From positions 1,941,680-2,005,679 of the forward strand of contig VZRR01012752.1 in NCBI GenBank assembly GCA_013398015.1: a stretch of DNA of 64,000 nucleotides, written 5' to 3'. Under the pieces are notes generated by a model that made no database searches, had not been told where the DNA came from, and saw only the letters and a program-made list of their open reading frames with translations. Source of the stretch: Oreocharis arfaki (taxonomy: Eukaryota; Chordata; Aves; Passeriformes; Paramythiidae). Shown here piece after piece: positions 30,301 through 45,300 of the stretch (position 1 is its first letter; the number at the start of each line of letters is the position of its first letter). The position numbers were made by a program, and so were the translations under genes.

Positions 30301-33300
30301 GGTATTTTTTAAACCTTAAAAACTCGTTTTACACACAAAACATTTTACCTTCAACAGCTGTTTGGCATATAGACAGACTTGGAAGAGGGAGCCCAAAATC
30401 ACATAATACAAACTCAGTGACATTTAGAAATTACAGCCCACTACTCACAGAGTAATCAAACAGCAAAATACTGCCAGCAAAAACTACATTAAAAATTATA
30501 ACCTATCAACTGCAGAACTGTATAATCCTTGAGTCTACTAGAAGAGAAAATTGCAACGACTTATGCCTTCAGATTGCTGTAAAATTTAGTCATTTGTATT
30601 GCTGTCATCAAATATTAAGCTTGCATTCAAAAGAAAAGTGCTAAACCCTTTGTTTGGTGTGTATTTTGTCTAACGTGTATTACACACATTTCTACACACA
30701 TATCATTGCACTGAATACAGATTTATTTATACATGAATGAAAAAAAAGTGTTGTTAACTGATTTTTTAGATACTTCTTCTTTTCCCACAAAAGGCAGAAA
30801 TTCTGTAATTCAGGTAAAATTCATGAACAAAATAAATACAGCTTCACAGAGATAGGCACATGAAATCTGTTGAGTTTGGAACATTTCCAGATTGAAAAGG
30901 ATTCTACAACATCTTGTAACCGAGAAGGCTATACCTCTATCAATTACTTCAGTGAAACAGACACAAAAACTTCACTAAATAAGAATAATATGCTATGCTT
31001 AGACAAAGGTTAGCTAGAGTTGTGAGTAACTTATATATTCACATATTTGACTAGAGCAAAACAAACCGTGGCTATTTTTAATGACAAAATGATCTTTCAG
31101 TTTATTTTAAAACTACATTATTTTCATTAGGTTACTAGTCTTGATTACAAAATTTAGCTGCCCTATGTATGAAATAAGAACACCTTTTTAATGGCTCTGA
31201 TATAGTGGTTTAGATATTATGGGAAATGTTTTACAATGTATTTGGATGAAGCTCTGATACCAAAAATGTGCTTCAGCAAAGTAATTTTAATAACAATATC
31301 ATAACTCACTGCTGATTTTTTGGTACAGTCAGGCATAAAATATCTATTTAGCATATGGGCTTGAGTGTGGGTACATGCATATGCACATAAAAAAAATCTA
31401 GAAGAGATTATTTATGTCTTTGAACTAATGGTCATGAGAACCTCTGCATATGTACAAGTATTAAGAAAGAACAGAAAAAGCTTTTAAAAAGATTAAGCAG
31501 AATCACTCCTTATAAAGAAGCATTGTTTTCTTCTTTTAACAGCCATGAACACTGAAGCCACTTCCTCCTCCTTTTTCTCTTAAGTGCCTTAAACACATCT
31601 TATCAAATAGATATGAGCTCTTCTTTGTGAAGCAGGAAGTAGAAACTGGATTTATGAGCTGCATCAAATGCATTTAGCATCTGCCAGGTCAGGAAGTAAA
31701 AAGATCCGTATCTACTTAGTACTGCCTATATTTGGCACAGAAAGACATCTGATCCACAGAATGATCCTAATGAATTTTCTGCTTGTCTCTTTAAACTCCA
31801 TCCATGCAAAGACAACACTTCTCAACTGAAGGGAAGATTAGGACTGGACAGCCAGTAAAGCAGGTTGTTGCCCATGAAATGTATGGTGAATAAAATGGCA
31901 TAAGGCTCCATTATCATGCAAATCAAAAGAGGGTTCTGAAAAAAGACAATGGTCCACTACATGGTGAAGTTAGGTTACACCCAACCTCAATTTTCATTAA
32001 GGTCGACAATGCTGAACAGGAAACTAAAGACAGAAAACCTGATAGAAATACAGTTGTGGAAAGTCAACTACCTTGGGTAAACCAGAAGAAAGATTTTAAC
32101 ACATTAAAATCATACTAATGAACTGACTCCAGGCCAATTTTGAAAGAAACATCCCTGATATTACTGGTCCAGTAGCAGGCACTTTTGCCAAACAGATGAC
32201 TGGAGATAGCAACACATCAGTGGAGAAAACCATACAAGGTTTCTCTTTTTAAGAGATAGGAAAAAAATTATCTGGACAACTGTAAACCTTCAACAGAAAG
32301 CAAGAAGTCAGGATTTATTTTGGAGTAAAGAATAGTAACGGAATGCAATGAGACAGATTTTAAAAATGGCTTTGTTAAAAGAGCTTTTTAAATACTTATT
32401 GTTCAGAGAATATAAGGGTCAATATAGTAAATTCAGTAAAGCTGGGGTTGTCACAACAGATTGTAATTTATTCATGAGACTCTGGAAATTAACAGAATGT
32501 GGGAAAAGAAACTGGCTAAGAAAGAGCCATCAGTTACTTTCAAAATAAAAGAAATACCCATCAGAGTGAGAGAAACTACCATGGGACCTATTTTGTTAAA
32601 AAATTCAATAAAGATTTAGGGTAAAAACATTCTGGTGAAATTTGCTGATGACAAAATTATGAAGTACAACTGGTGGTCAGAGAAGGACGAATATATGAAG
32701 GCATTATGGCAGAAGTGCAAATTACATTTAATAGTGAAGGCCTTTGCATCTAGTGAAGACCACAGAGCTTCCCATTATAACTGGAATTCTTCTTCCGTAA
32801 ATGACTGAAGAGAAGGACTTGGATACATCAATTACTGAGTAACTATTTAGTTACCAATGCAATACTTTCATGGAAAAGGCAAATGTGGCTCCAAACTTTT
32901 TTTAATAACTAGCTCCTGCAACAGTTAAGCTTTAACAGCATTAGAGAAGACTTTGGAAGGATTCATTATGGAATACTGTGTACACTTTTATATTTGAGAA
33001 ATGTGGAAGCGCCACTATAGAGATACATAGTGATCTACTGCTGCAGAAAATGTTCGGCTGACATGGTCTGGCCAAACTAATACTAAGAGGTTATACAACA
33101 GCTATCACAAGCTGTAGATGAAAACTCAAAACTCAAAAAAAAACCCAAAGGAATTTTATCTAAATGGCAGGATTGTCATAAGAAAAACAGTGTAAACTCA
33201 CCAGGAATAAATTTTAGTTTGAAAAGTGACACTCATCAATAAAAAATTAAGGTTATAGAAAAGCTTTCTAATCAGCATAGCAAGTTAAATAAATAGAACT

Positions 33301-36300
33301 AATTTTGAGATGCTATAAATAGGACTGTACTTAATTACTCAGCAGGTGACTTGCAAACCTTTGTTCTCAAATGAGAATAAAGTGCTGAGAGGCCTGCATC
33401 ATTTGACACTAAAAATGGAAGTAAAATTATATTCGTGGACATAGAATTTCAATATGACATGCTATAAAGTACATAACACTAATTGAAAGGATTTAGGGTA
33501 AAAATATCAGAGTTATTCTATATTCCAGCAAGTGTATGCATACTTGATTTCCACAAAAATCAGATTTGTATCTTTATTTTTCTTGCTGTGTCTCCAACAC
33601 CTAATATGAATATGCTGCACTAAGCCAATTCAGCTCAGTCTGATTTATCACTATGAATAACAATATCTAAAAACTACTAAGTCAAATGTATTAACTCTTA
33701 TTTTTAAAACATCAAACAAGCTAAATGAGTAAGTGTTTAAAAGGTCCAATTTACTTTCTGTGAATTAAAAAAAAAAAAATTCAGAACTTGTAAAACTTCT
33801 TAACTGCCTTTCAAAAAAGAAACCTAGCAAATTAGGATATGTGAAATACACATAAATATGGCTGAAAAAATGTATTAAAAGACCTTCTTGATCAGTATTA
33901 TTATTACTAATGCTTTTTCAGGTAAATGGCAAACTTCTTAGCATAGGTCACAAAACCTGACCCGTTTCAGTTATAAAACTGCATATCCGTAAGTTCTGTT
34001 CTATATTCTTTTATACTGTGTCCTAGCACTTCTGCTGCCTTCCGAATGCAGAAATAAATACTGCTCCATAAAGTGACTTAGAAAAATCTTAAGGCAGAAA
34101 GTCTTTTCTTTTATAAAAATCCTAAATACTTAAAGCAACTGAGCAAAATGATAAACACGAACAGAAGCAGAGCCAGGACTGATTGCATCTGTCTACGTTC
34201 TAACACGGTGACAGCAAGCCTCTAAATTTTCAGCAAACCTCATCAGTTTTCTACAGCACAAGGCCATGTCAGTAGACAAAGCAGAATCATTACTAGATCT
34301 AGTGATCTTAACCCTGTCAGAAACAGGCAGTTGGAAGCCAGATGCCTCCTTCATACTGTTTTTCATTGTAACTAATGAGTTCACCTACTACATTATGGGA
34401 AAAATATGGGCCTAAGTTAACTAAATGACATATTGTATATCTGGTGACCTCATCTGTCACGCTCCTTCCCTAAAATATCTTGTTTGCTGTGATTTATGAA
34501 GTGTATTGTAATTGTTTTAACCTACTGAGTTACCTAAATAGCTCTTGCACTGCTTCCATATGCCTAAAAAATACAACCCCCACTCCCCCTGTTTATTAAC
34601 CTAATAATGAGACGTTTCATATGTAAGGTAAATACATACAATTTTGTCATTATAAAAAATGATGATACAAATCATACTTTTAATATTTATTTACTTCTAA
34701 AAGATGGAAAATTACGTATATATTCCTGTGATTTTTTTGTCTTTTTTCATATTGTTAATCTTCCCTATTAGGTAAAAATCTGTTGAAATTTTTCAAAAGT
34801 AAGATGAATGAAAGTTATATTTTTTAACTGCTTACAATATGGCTGAAAAAATATTGGGACATAATACTATCCCAAATCATTGTCAAATTTCTGCTGCAAA
34901 GAATAGAGAAGCATTTGACAATGGAAGGTTTGGAGCAATCTTGATATAGGACTTGCTGCCACCTTTGTCTGCATGTGCACTGAAAAATTTATGAGTTGTT
35001 TTCTGCATAGCTATCTTAAAGCACTGGTGATAACCTTACTAGTTGCCTTTTATACACCCCTGTGTAGTTTTCTACAAACTTCCAGAAACAGTACCCTACA
35101 AGCTGAAAATTCTTTCATTCCAACTAGGCAGTGATAGTATAGCTCCCTTCATCGTTGGAAGAGTCAACTAATCAATTCCTAAACTCTAGGCTATAAAGAG
35201 CGGAGAAAATTTTTCCATGCAACATCAGTCTAGTAATTTTCATGTGGAAGAAGCAGCACAATTAAACTGAGATGAGAAACTAAATATGGGAACAGAATCC
35301 AAGGGTAGTAAGGGTCTGATCTAAAAGTACATTGAGAGAAGTAAGCAAGAATGGACTTGCAATAGCCCTTGCAGGCTGAGGCACAACAGCGAGAAGAATC
35401 CCCGTAAAAGAAGCATTAAGATTTCAAGATGCTCTGTACCTGCTACTCAGGACCTTCTCTTCTGTTGGCATTTCTATTTCTCTGTGAAAGTTATAAGCAG
35501 ACCAGAGTAAAAAATCCCTCTATAGTGATCCTGATCATGGCCCAACCATGTAGAATCTACTCATTTTGGCAGCTTAGGTGGTATTAATCTTCATGTAACT
35601 ATGTATTAATAGGCAAGTCGGGTCATGTCCCACTAACAGACATTACAGGGTTCTGTTATTTCTGAGGCAAGGCTACCAGAACAACACTGACAGCAGAACT
35701 CATTTGCTATTCTAAAATACTTTTAAACAAGTTTCTATGTAAATTGTATCATTAAAATGTGAGGAAAAAGAGCCTGGCTTAGGGTTACAATTTTCCATTC
35801 TTTCACTATCAGTCTTTTATCTACAAAAACATTTGATAAATACAGCCTGCATTTAGCCTGCATCTGTTATTTAGCCAACAGATTATCCAAGTTTATCCAA
35901 GTTTCTGAAATTCCTTCCAGACCAAACACTGTCCCTTTCCATCCACAAGGACAGCAGGGCAACAATGCAGATTCAGTTGTCAAACAGCGTGCCAGCAATT
36001 GTACACATGAAGAGGTGGAAGTAGAGCACAAGCCAAGGCAGCCAGTGGCCGGGAAGAGGAAAAGCCACACGTAGGATACGCCAGGACTCTGATCTGCATC
36101 GATGAGGGCAGAAGGAGCACAGCTGAAAATGAGGGGACTGAGGAAGGTCAGACAGGAAAGACTCTGGGGTGGGCTGGAAATTGGAAGGGCACAGGAGGTT
36201 TTAAGGCAGAGGGTTGGGAATTTTCCTTTTAGTCAGAGTGGGTTTGTGAGGAGAAGGGATGTAGCTGTCAACCCGGAAAAGCAGAGAGGCACTAAAATGG

Positions 36301-39300
36301 GAGAGAAATAGAGCAGGAGAGACTTAGGGTGGGGAAATCAAGCCTGGGAAATGATTGAAGTGGAGAGTTATCAGCAGCCCCTGTTCACAGCTGGACATGT
36401 GTAAGTGCACGTCCTCTCTTCTTGCTCACTGGAAATTTCTTCTATGTTCTCAAACACCTCGGAAGTCTTATCATCTTTTTCTTGCCCTGCAGTCACTAAG
36501 GCAGGCACACAGGGCAGTTCCTTCTACCTTGACCATAGACAGGACATTGAAAGAGCTGTTTATGACAGACGCAACCTCTCGATCTGTTTAAGCAATGTTT
36601 TTAATCAATGTCTTAACTCTTTACTAATCAAAGGTCTTTCATTCAGTGTTTGATGGATAAGACATCAGTCTGATTGATTACCTGGCTGCCAAACAAAATG
36701 TCAGCAGTCCTAAACCAAAGCCTTGCCAAGAAATTAACTAAAAGATACAAAAAAGACACAATAAAAATAAGAAAATGAGAAGTCGTAGTAAAGAAATGTT
36801 AGCTTTAGAGTATAAAACTAGGTATTTACATTTTGAAACAAAACCCAGATAGAAACTAGGAACAATATGGTAATATGTGTTTTTTCCCCTAGGTGAATTT
36901 CCCTAGTTTTTTCAGTTTGTATTTTTATTTATTTATTTTGTATTGTATAAACTCAAACCCACATAATTAAAAAATAAATTATTTTAGAGGTACTTATCTG
37001 TATTTCTGATGCATGCTGAGAAAGATGGTGATTTTGTAATTAGAAATTTCTTAGAAAAGAAATTTAAAAAAAAAAAAATCTGTCATGTAGGCTACAGCAC
37101 CCAGCAACAAAAGTTAACAATGATGCACAGACTATGTTCCATACAGACAATGAAACATATATTAAAACATTTTGGTTTAAGCACTACTTTGAAAACTCAA
37201 AAACTCTTGAAACATCTGTAATTCGTACAAACAAATGAAAACAAATACTGATGTTACTTACAAAAATCCCTATTACAACTGCTTCTTGCATACATAATGA
37301 CTGATCAATTAATAATGAAATATTTGTGCAAACATCTCCTATGATGCCTTAAGTAGCTGTTGAAGGGCAATAAATAATAGATTAAGATGTATTCATTACT
37401 ATCTCATGATCTTCAAATGCATGTCTTTTCAGATGTAGTTGGAATAAATAGCATGTTTCATCAGAAGAGCAGCATGATTATTTTGAGCAGCAGGCAGAAA
37501 TTCAATAGAATTGGAATTTTATGATAATTATGATTATCACCCATGTTCCTTATAGCCTTCCCCTTTCTTGGAAACACATGTACCACTAGATTTTGAAGAA
37601 CATGGAGACATGAGTTTTGTCAGGGCTTCCTGGAGGCAAAGAATATTTTGATAGGCAATGGAAATTAGTCCTTTAGTCCACTTTGCATATTAAGGCTGTT
37701 ACCCTTATGCAAAATAGTTTGAAAATAGTCTGGAAATCTCTATGCTACTACATTAGGAATACAAACAACAGCAATGTAATTCCCAGAGTACTATATACCT
37801 AGGAGAGCTGAAAAACTGGATACTTTACTTGTCTTCAAAGAAAAAGCTGTTTCTGCAACCTTTCAATATAGTTAGTTCTGTCAAGAAAAAAAAATCAATA
37901 GCTTCCAGTCCATCTGCACCACATACCCTTAAGAAATCTATTAATTTACAGTGCTTTGGGAAAAGTACAGACAGTGATAGCAAGGGAATGGAAAAGTCAA
38001 TCAACTTTTGATAAAAGTTTCTGATAACATAGATACGGATTTGCTTCACACAATATAATATAAGCTGAATTGCATGGTTGCCACGCTTTCATTTCTGAAG
38101 CACTCCTGAATAATGCAAATGGAAACATCAATTTTCAACTGAAAACGTCTATCCATTGCTTGGTTAACGTTAATTGTGTTCTCAGTAATTAACAGGCTGC
38201 CAGCTGAAGTGTAAAAAGAAAAAAAAAAGATTCACACTTTCCTACTGTTGGAAATGTGGAAACACTGTTGGAAGAAATATTCCAATAAACCTTCAAGGTA
38301 AGCAAGGATAACTTCGATAACAACTAGAAGTGAAAAACTCATTCCAAGTGATCCTGACCACTATAGCTAAATCTGCTTGAAATTTGTAGCTATAATTTGA
38401 AGAGGTTACTTGGTTTTACATGGTAAGGCTGATTAGCTGTTATTAACAGAAGATACCATGCTCCTCTCTCTCTCCTCTTACTCTGATGAAAAGGTATTTC
38501 TCTCTCAAAATATGCACTGATTACCCTCTGCCTGGTCAAAGGGCTCTCAGTTTTTCTGTCTTTAGTTCCACACCTTCCAGACATAACACAGATATTTTCA
38601 TCCCAATTTTGTGAAAATATCCTTATCTAAACAGAGAATTCAACAGAGAACAAACCAATACTTTCTAGCTATTCCACTTGCTCCCATTTCAGAAATGAAA
38701 ATTTCAGCATTTTATGCTAAGTTCACAAGGGTAGCTCTTGCTAACAACTAAATGGCCACTAATGATGTCTTGATGAACACAATTAGAGCTATGAACATAT
38801 ATGTAAAAAATTATAGCTATGGATGGGGATATTAATAAGACACACAATGTCATCATTGGATTAAGTACTTGACATCAAAGAATTTGATTCCAGCTTCTGT
38901 TGTAAACCAATGTTTGTGTCTGCAGTTCACTTAAGCCATGTCACAGGAGTGAGGATTGATCTGACCAAGATAGAGGTCTACAGGGACAAAGCAGGCCAGA
39001 TGAACTGTACCCTAAATGTGCCCTAACTTCTCTTCATCTATTAATAAGGCAGATGAGGATGACTAGCTCAAATATTGATTCACTACTAATATTTTCCAGA
39101 AAGCAGAACTCATATATGACTGAAGATTTTGAGACAAAACCCTGAAAATACAGAACAGAAGTTTTGGTCAATCATTTTTAACAGTATTCTCATATTTTAT
39201 TTATTTAATGAATTCATTTTTAATTTAATTAATTCTTTCGTATTATGAACAGAAAGAAGAAAGTCTGCAGCATTTACTTTTGTAGGACTGTGTTTCTCAG

Positions 39301-42300
39301 ACAACCTTCAGATGCAAGAGAAAAGTTCTGATCTGCCATTTCCCCTGAGACTCTAGTAATGAATTACTTCAAAGTGTAATACATCATATGACCTAAATTG
39401 AAGAGAGAGAACTTTCTCTGAATTTTGCAAGATCGGCTTTGTCTGACTAAACACCAACTAATTTAGAAGTACTGAAGACCCCTTAGAGTTATCAGAAACA
39501 AGGAGAAGAAACATAAGCATTTTCAACAAACTTATGATAAGAGTAAATCTGCAGATACAGGCATATTTTTCTGCCCCCGTGGGTCAGGTTAAAAGGAAAA
39601 AAAATTATAGAGGGATAGACTATTATAAAGAAATAAATATTTTTATTGTTAAATGGTAGTCATGGACTAGCGTAATAGTTTTTTCTTCCTTGGTGTGAAT
39701 TTTCTCCTTCAAGCACCATAACACCTAGCTTACGAGCAATATCTGAATTATAGTAAAAGAAATATTATTTTACCATTTCCAAACATTTTTAAGTAAAGGT
39801 AGAATATCTTTTCCTGCAAAATATATTCTAAAGTCTTTTATTTCAATACTATCTTTTATTCATACACAACGACATCAATAGAAAAGGCAAAGTTTAGTAT
39901 TTTTATGATGATAATGGAAGAGTTTCATATCAAATAAAATGATATTAAAATTCATATAACCCATACTTGATACCAGCTGCAGTTACTCATAGGAAGCATT
40001 TGCTGATCCCATACTGTAATGTACCTGAGACAAGCAGGGTCTCACACAGCTTTAAATAGATTTTAACTAAAGATACTGCCCCATGTAATGGAAAGGAAAA
40101 AGAAAAAAGAGCATCACTAAGAACAAAATCATTATCTTAAATACTGGTAATATCCCTAATTCTATCTTACCCTTTCCCTAATAAGTTTCCTGGTCAGATA
40201 ATTAGATTCTACTAAAATGGACAAATGGTTTTCTTCTAAGGAGTCAATCCCTCTTCCTGAATTCATAGAGATGTTTTCCTGTACAGTTCTAACAATTACG
40301 ACACAATTTGCTTGATAAACAAAGAAGAAATTCTTTATATCCATCTGGTGTCATATGGAATGAATAAAATAGGTCTTCACCTCCAGATAACAATTAATTT
40401 CTATCGATCTTTTAATAAGTAGGACTTTGCTTTAAAAATGTGTTGATAATATTAAAGGCTACATTAAGCCACTCGGTATTAAGTAAAAATACCTTAAAAT
40501 TTAAAATAATATTCAAAAATTATGTTTCCTGCCCACAAGCCAAAGCAAGTCAAGTCACTAAAAAGAAATCAATTGGCCTAGCCATTGGAACGAAAGTTTC
40601 TCTTGAAATTACAAAATATGCTTTGACTTCTGGCCTTTTCTGATGGTGTTTGCAATATTTTTCATTTAACTTCTTGCTGATGTTCAAAACTGAGGAACTC
40701 TGTTCACAATATACAAAGTAGAATCATTCTTCCTCTAATGGGTGAAGCTGTAAAGAGTAGGAGACTGAGACCTCAGAGAGTTAAAACCTTCATGATGTGA
40801 TGATATCAACAAATAAAACAACTAGCCATAGATAACATTTCCTTTACTGAGTAATTTATTTCTAAAGCCAAACCACTTTTCTTTCTAACCTGCTCACACT
40901 TTAATGTAACTCTATTAAAGTATTTCAAAACCAAAACTGTTTTACTTGAACTCAAGGTAAAACAAGTACCATAGATAAAAATATTATATTATATTATATT
41001 ATATTATAATAAAATAGTTCTTAAAAAAAGCTTTATCATAAACATTTTGGTGAGTTTGTAGGACTGCTGCCATTTCTTCTTAACCTTTTTTCCTGCTTTT
41101 GATACACACATTTTATTCAGGTACTACCTGTGGATAAGAAGAAGAACTATCTGTTTTCCCCTGTCTTGGCCACCCATTATATCAAATGTCACGTTTCATA
41201 CAAATAGCAATATAACGCCACTTATGTTGCATTGCCTATTTTTATTGTGTCAAATTTGACAAAAATTAAAACACCTTTAAGTAAGTGTGTTTTGAGGCAG
41301 CACAACCAATCCCAATTTTCAAGCAAACATGGTTAAAAATAAAATATCCTATGCCTGATACACAGAAACTACTCTAAATGCAAAAAAAACCCACCCCAAA
41401 ACCAAACTAAACCAAACTCTTCACAAAAAAAACCAAACCAAAAACCAACAAAAAACCCCCAACAAAACAAACAAACAAACAAAACCCCCCCAATAGCTAA
41501 TGAAGTTTCAGTGGTCTACTCTGCAGTACCACATAGTACTGCAGTCTTCTTCTGAACTAAGAGCATATGATTTCTTTTTCTATCAATGATGGATTAAATC
41601 ATACAAATGTAACTATGTCACAACAACTAATATTATATTTGCATCAGGATATTGAGTAATACAAAATATTTTTTCTCTGTATGGCAGACAATAGTCTTAT
41701 GCATCAAAACCACAAACCCTGGCCTACACACTGTTATAAATTAAAGCAATTTATAATATACATACATGCACACATCAAAGTTGAAGAAATGCCAGATTAA
41801 CATAGTGATAGTCATAGTTGATGTAATAAGTATCTAACATGATACTCCCAGAACAGCATACAACAGCATAAGTCACCTTACTACTGAAGTAGGAAGTTAA
41901 CTATTCTGTTCTTTATAATCTGGATGCACTCTAAATCGCTTATGCTTTTTATAAAAAAGACTTTTCACCCAATGAGATTTTACAAAATTATACCAAGTAC
42001 ATTTTCATCAGATTAAATTTTTTAAATTGTTTTACATTCTGTGTTCACCGCACAGTGCATGCAAATAATCGTGGAAATGTATATGCAAATTTAGCTAAAG
42101 TTACATTCAGGTAACCCTCTCTATTTCAAGAAATAGAGACAAAAACCCCCCATATTCCTACCTTATAGAGCATCTATTCAAACAAAAAAACAAACAAACA
42201 AAACAAAACAAATCAGGCCCAAAACATATAATAGTTGCTTTGGTAGAAAAATTAGTTTCCTTCAAGAGAAACACAGCACAGCACATTAACTAACAGGCAT

Positions 42301-45300
42301 AAAATAATTCACATACAATATCAGAGGTTTACATACCATCAGGAAGGCAAGAAAAAAAGCAAGAAAGGAAGGCAAAAGAACAGGAAAAGATATAGGGAAA
42401 GGGAATACTACAAAACTGTACTTCATGTGGTATGCAATATTTTTTAAATAGGCCTGATTTTACTTTCACGGACTTAATATTGTAGCAGAATAACCACAAA
42501 CCAAAGGCATTGAAATTTTCCTATATCCATTCCATTCTCCTGACTGTTTTTTTTTTTTGTTGTTGTTGTTGATTCCTTTTATTTTGTAATAATTAAAGAT
42601 GATCAATTGTAGTAAAAGTGGGAGAGATATTTTCTAGAAAAATGTAGGCAGGAAGTTAAAGTTTTAAAGGTATCATCAGGTCTGATCTCCATGTAACCTG
42701 AGGCGTATACTTATTTATCAACAGTAACATCACATTTAGTTCTTGAAGTGCATTACATTAAATAAGAACACCCAAACAGGTTAGGAGATGATGTTAATAT
42801 TACCTTTGTAAAATGAGTGGGCAAAGCTCTGCTCAGGAATTAACTTGGCAAGGAATCCATGGTTCAAACTTGGGTGAGGGATAGATGGTATGACCACAAC
42901 TGTGGAGAAAATCATGGAATCAAATGTGAGCCAGCTAGTATTCATGTGTGGCCTGGTCCACTGTGGATCCATGACAGATATCCTATCTCATTGAAACATG
43001 CAAATATGGTATTATCAACAAAAAAAAGGCATTTCTAAAAGAAAAAAAAACAAGTTCTGTATCAAGAGATAGGAAACAGCATACCTATTATTTGGGCACT
43101 TCAAGAGCAACATTTATGGGGAAAAAGAGACATAGACAGATAGATAGATATATACAAGCAAATAGGCAAGACAATCACGGATGAAAGTAGCAGTTTCTTA
43201 GTTCAGAACCATAACATTTATTCAGGAAGGCAAAAAAGATTATGATTTCTCTTAACTGGCTATGTTCACGTAGTATTTTTTAAAATGGGAAGCCTACAAG
43301 CACACTGACTTTAGGAAATTATGTAAACGTAGCAAATTAAAACATCATGATGAATTGTAAAATAATGACTAAATGTAAATATGACAGAAATTGGATGAAA
43401 AATTCTACTAAGAATGAAAGTTAGCAACTCCATAAATGAAGAAAGCAATTAAAGATTAATACAAGAACAAAAACATACACAAAAAAATTCATGGACAAAT
43501 TCAGCTACAGTTTTCAACTCTTTTAACACAGAAAGTACAGTTATAATCAATCCAATTAGACTTGAAAAAAAAATACTGGACTGAGTGCAAAATATTTGAA
43601 ACAAAGTGGGGTAAATTTTGTATCCCTCGATTCTAACAGCTTCTGAGAGCTAACAGACTCCCTCCCTTTAAGGCTGAAGAACACATGCCAGCAAAACCAC
43701 TGCTACTTAAACAAATCACAAACAGTTCAGTCAAAGAAGGCAATAGCAATGTTTCCTTTTTATTATATTGTCACCATAGGCTTTTAAATGCAGGCACCAA
43801 TACAGCAGGACTCCAAGAAAGTACTCAGTCCTCCACTACTAACCTTTCACAAACCCTCCTCACTCAAACAAAAGGAGTTCATGTGGGCAAGCAGCTGTGT
43901 TCTCCGTTTTTTCACTTCATAGTATAAAGATATCAGTTCTTTTCAACACATAACAGATTCAGGAAAATATCTGGTGAACTACCTCGTACTTTACAACTCT
44001 AACTCCAGGAGGAACCCTGTTTGTTTGTTTTTTTTTTTCTTAATTATTTTCAAACTGAAGAAAAATAAAGACATTAAAAAAAATATACAAATGAAAATTA
44101 GTAATACCCTATAAGCAAATATAGAGAATACCTAAAATATGCAATGTATTTTAAAACCCTAAATTATTATACAGGAAGAAAGGAGTATGTAATTTCCTAT
44201 TAGGATCTGAAGCTACTCACTAAAAATACTTTGTAGCAAAATAATTACAGTTCTAAAAAAAATTAAACAAATCATGTAACATTTGAAGAAAATAAATTTA
44301 CCTGTACTTGTTGGTGAATTTATTTCTTGTCTGATATTTCTACCTGCCTGGCCCCCGGACCTCGCAGTTTCTCGCTGTGGTTCCAGGATGTCACGGTACT
44401 TGGAGACCATCAGGACGGAGATGAAGTACACTACTGCCAAAGCCAGGAACTGAGCTTGTTTGCTGTCGTCCTGTGCCAGGGAAAAAGAAACACATCTAGA
44501 ATATTGAATATTTCCATAGAATTTTCATACAAGATCATCACAAGGCTTAATTGGTAATACCTTTCTGAAATGCTGCTTCTGCCAGCATAGCAGCAAATGC
44601 ATAACACAGAAGGCTGAGTGGATTTTTTAGTGGAGTACTACACGCAAAAAGCACATATTAAGTACTGAATTTTGGAGGTAATTTGGCAACTACACAAATC
44701 TCTAGGTCTGTGGAGTCAATGGACTTTTCAAAACAGAGGCCTGACTCTACTCTGAGAGTGCTTTCAAGGCTTTCTGGCAGCAAGGGCAACTGTCTTCTGC
44801 TGCCCCAAGGATGAGATTGTGAAGGCCCCTGACACAAGGAGGTAAAGGGTACCATTGCTGAGAGGGAAATCTAAGCTCACTGATGTTTCTCTAGCTGACA
44901 CTGGATGCATAAGCGGACATAACAGCTTCTGGTAACATGTAAAAGCAGGGAGAATGTACCACTGTTTTTCTTCCAGAAATAAATTCCAGCTTGTACATTC
45001 TGATTTCCCCTTCCACAGGGCTGTCAGCAGCAATCCTAGGTTTCCAGGATTGATTTGAGTGAAAGCCAGGACTACTACAACTTTGCTGTCGTCTTTTCTT
45101 CTCATCCCACATAATCTCCTGTTCAAGGGCAAATGCCATCTATGGCTTAGATATTATCCTGATTGAGATTAAGTTGCTGTAGTTCAACTGAAATGTCTTT
45201 TATTATTATTACCATGTAAAGTTAACATGATGGAATTAAGACCTCAGTTTCTATCTACTCCTGTAGTGGTTTCATCTTTCCTCAATTCCACAAGTATGTA

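Larger units (their letters stand above)
30193..42803 (-). other. NBEA intron, 12.6 kb
   Basis: The longest complete intron in the window. It includes an ancient CR1 remnant at about 32100-33400, a GC- and purine-raised patch near 35900-36560 of unknown nature, an ATATT microsatellite at 40981-41010, an A/C-rich tract at 41382-41493, and a T/GTT run at 42547-42571. No exon is expected or seen. Confidence 0.75.

Noticed and set aside
43135..43152. GATA-type microsatellite
   Set aside because: Only about three units; too short to list as a separate repeat.
44764..45132. 122-codon minus-strand frame in a GC-raised intron part
   Set aside because: It overlaps other frames of similar length, shows no domain, and the flanking NBEA exons join without it.
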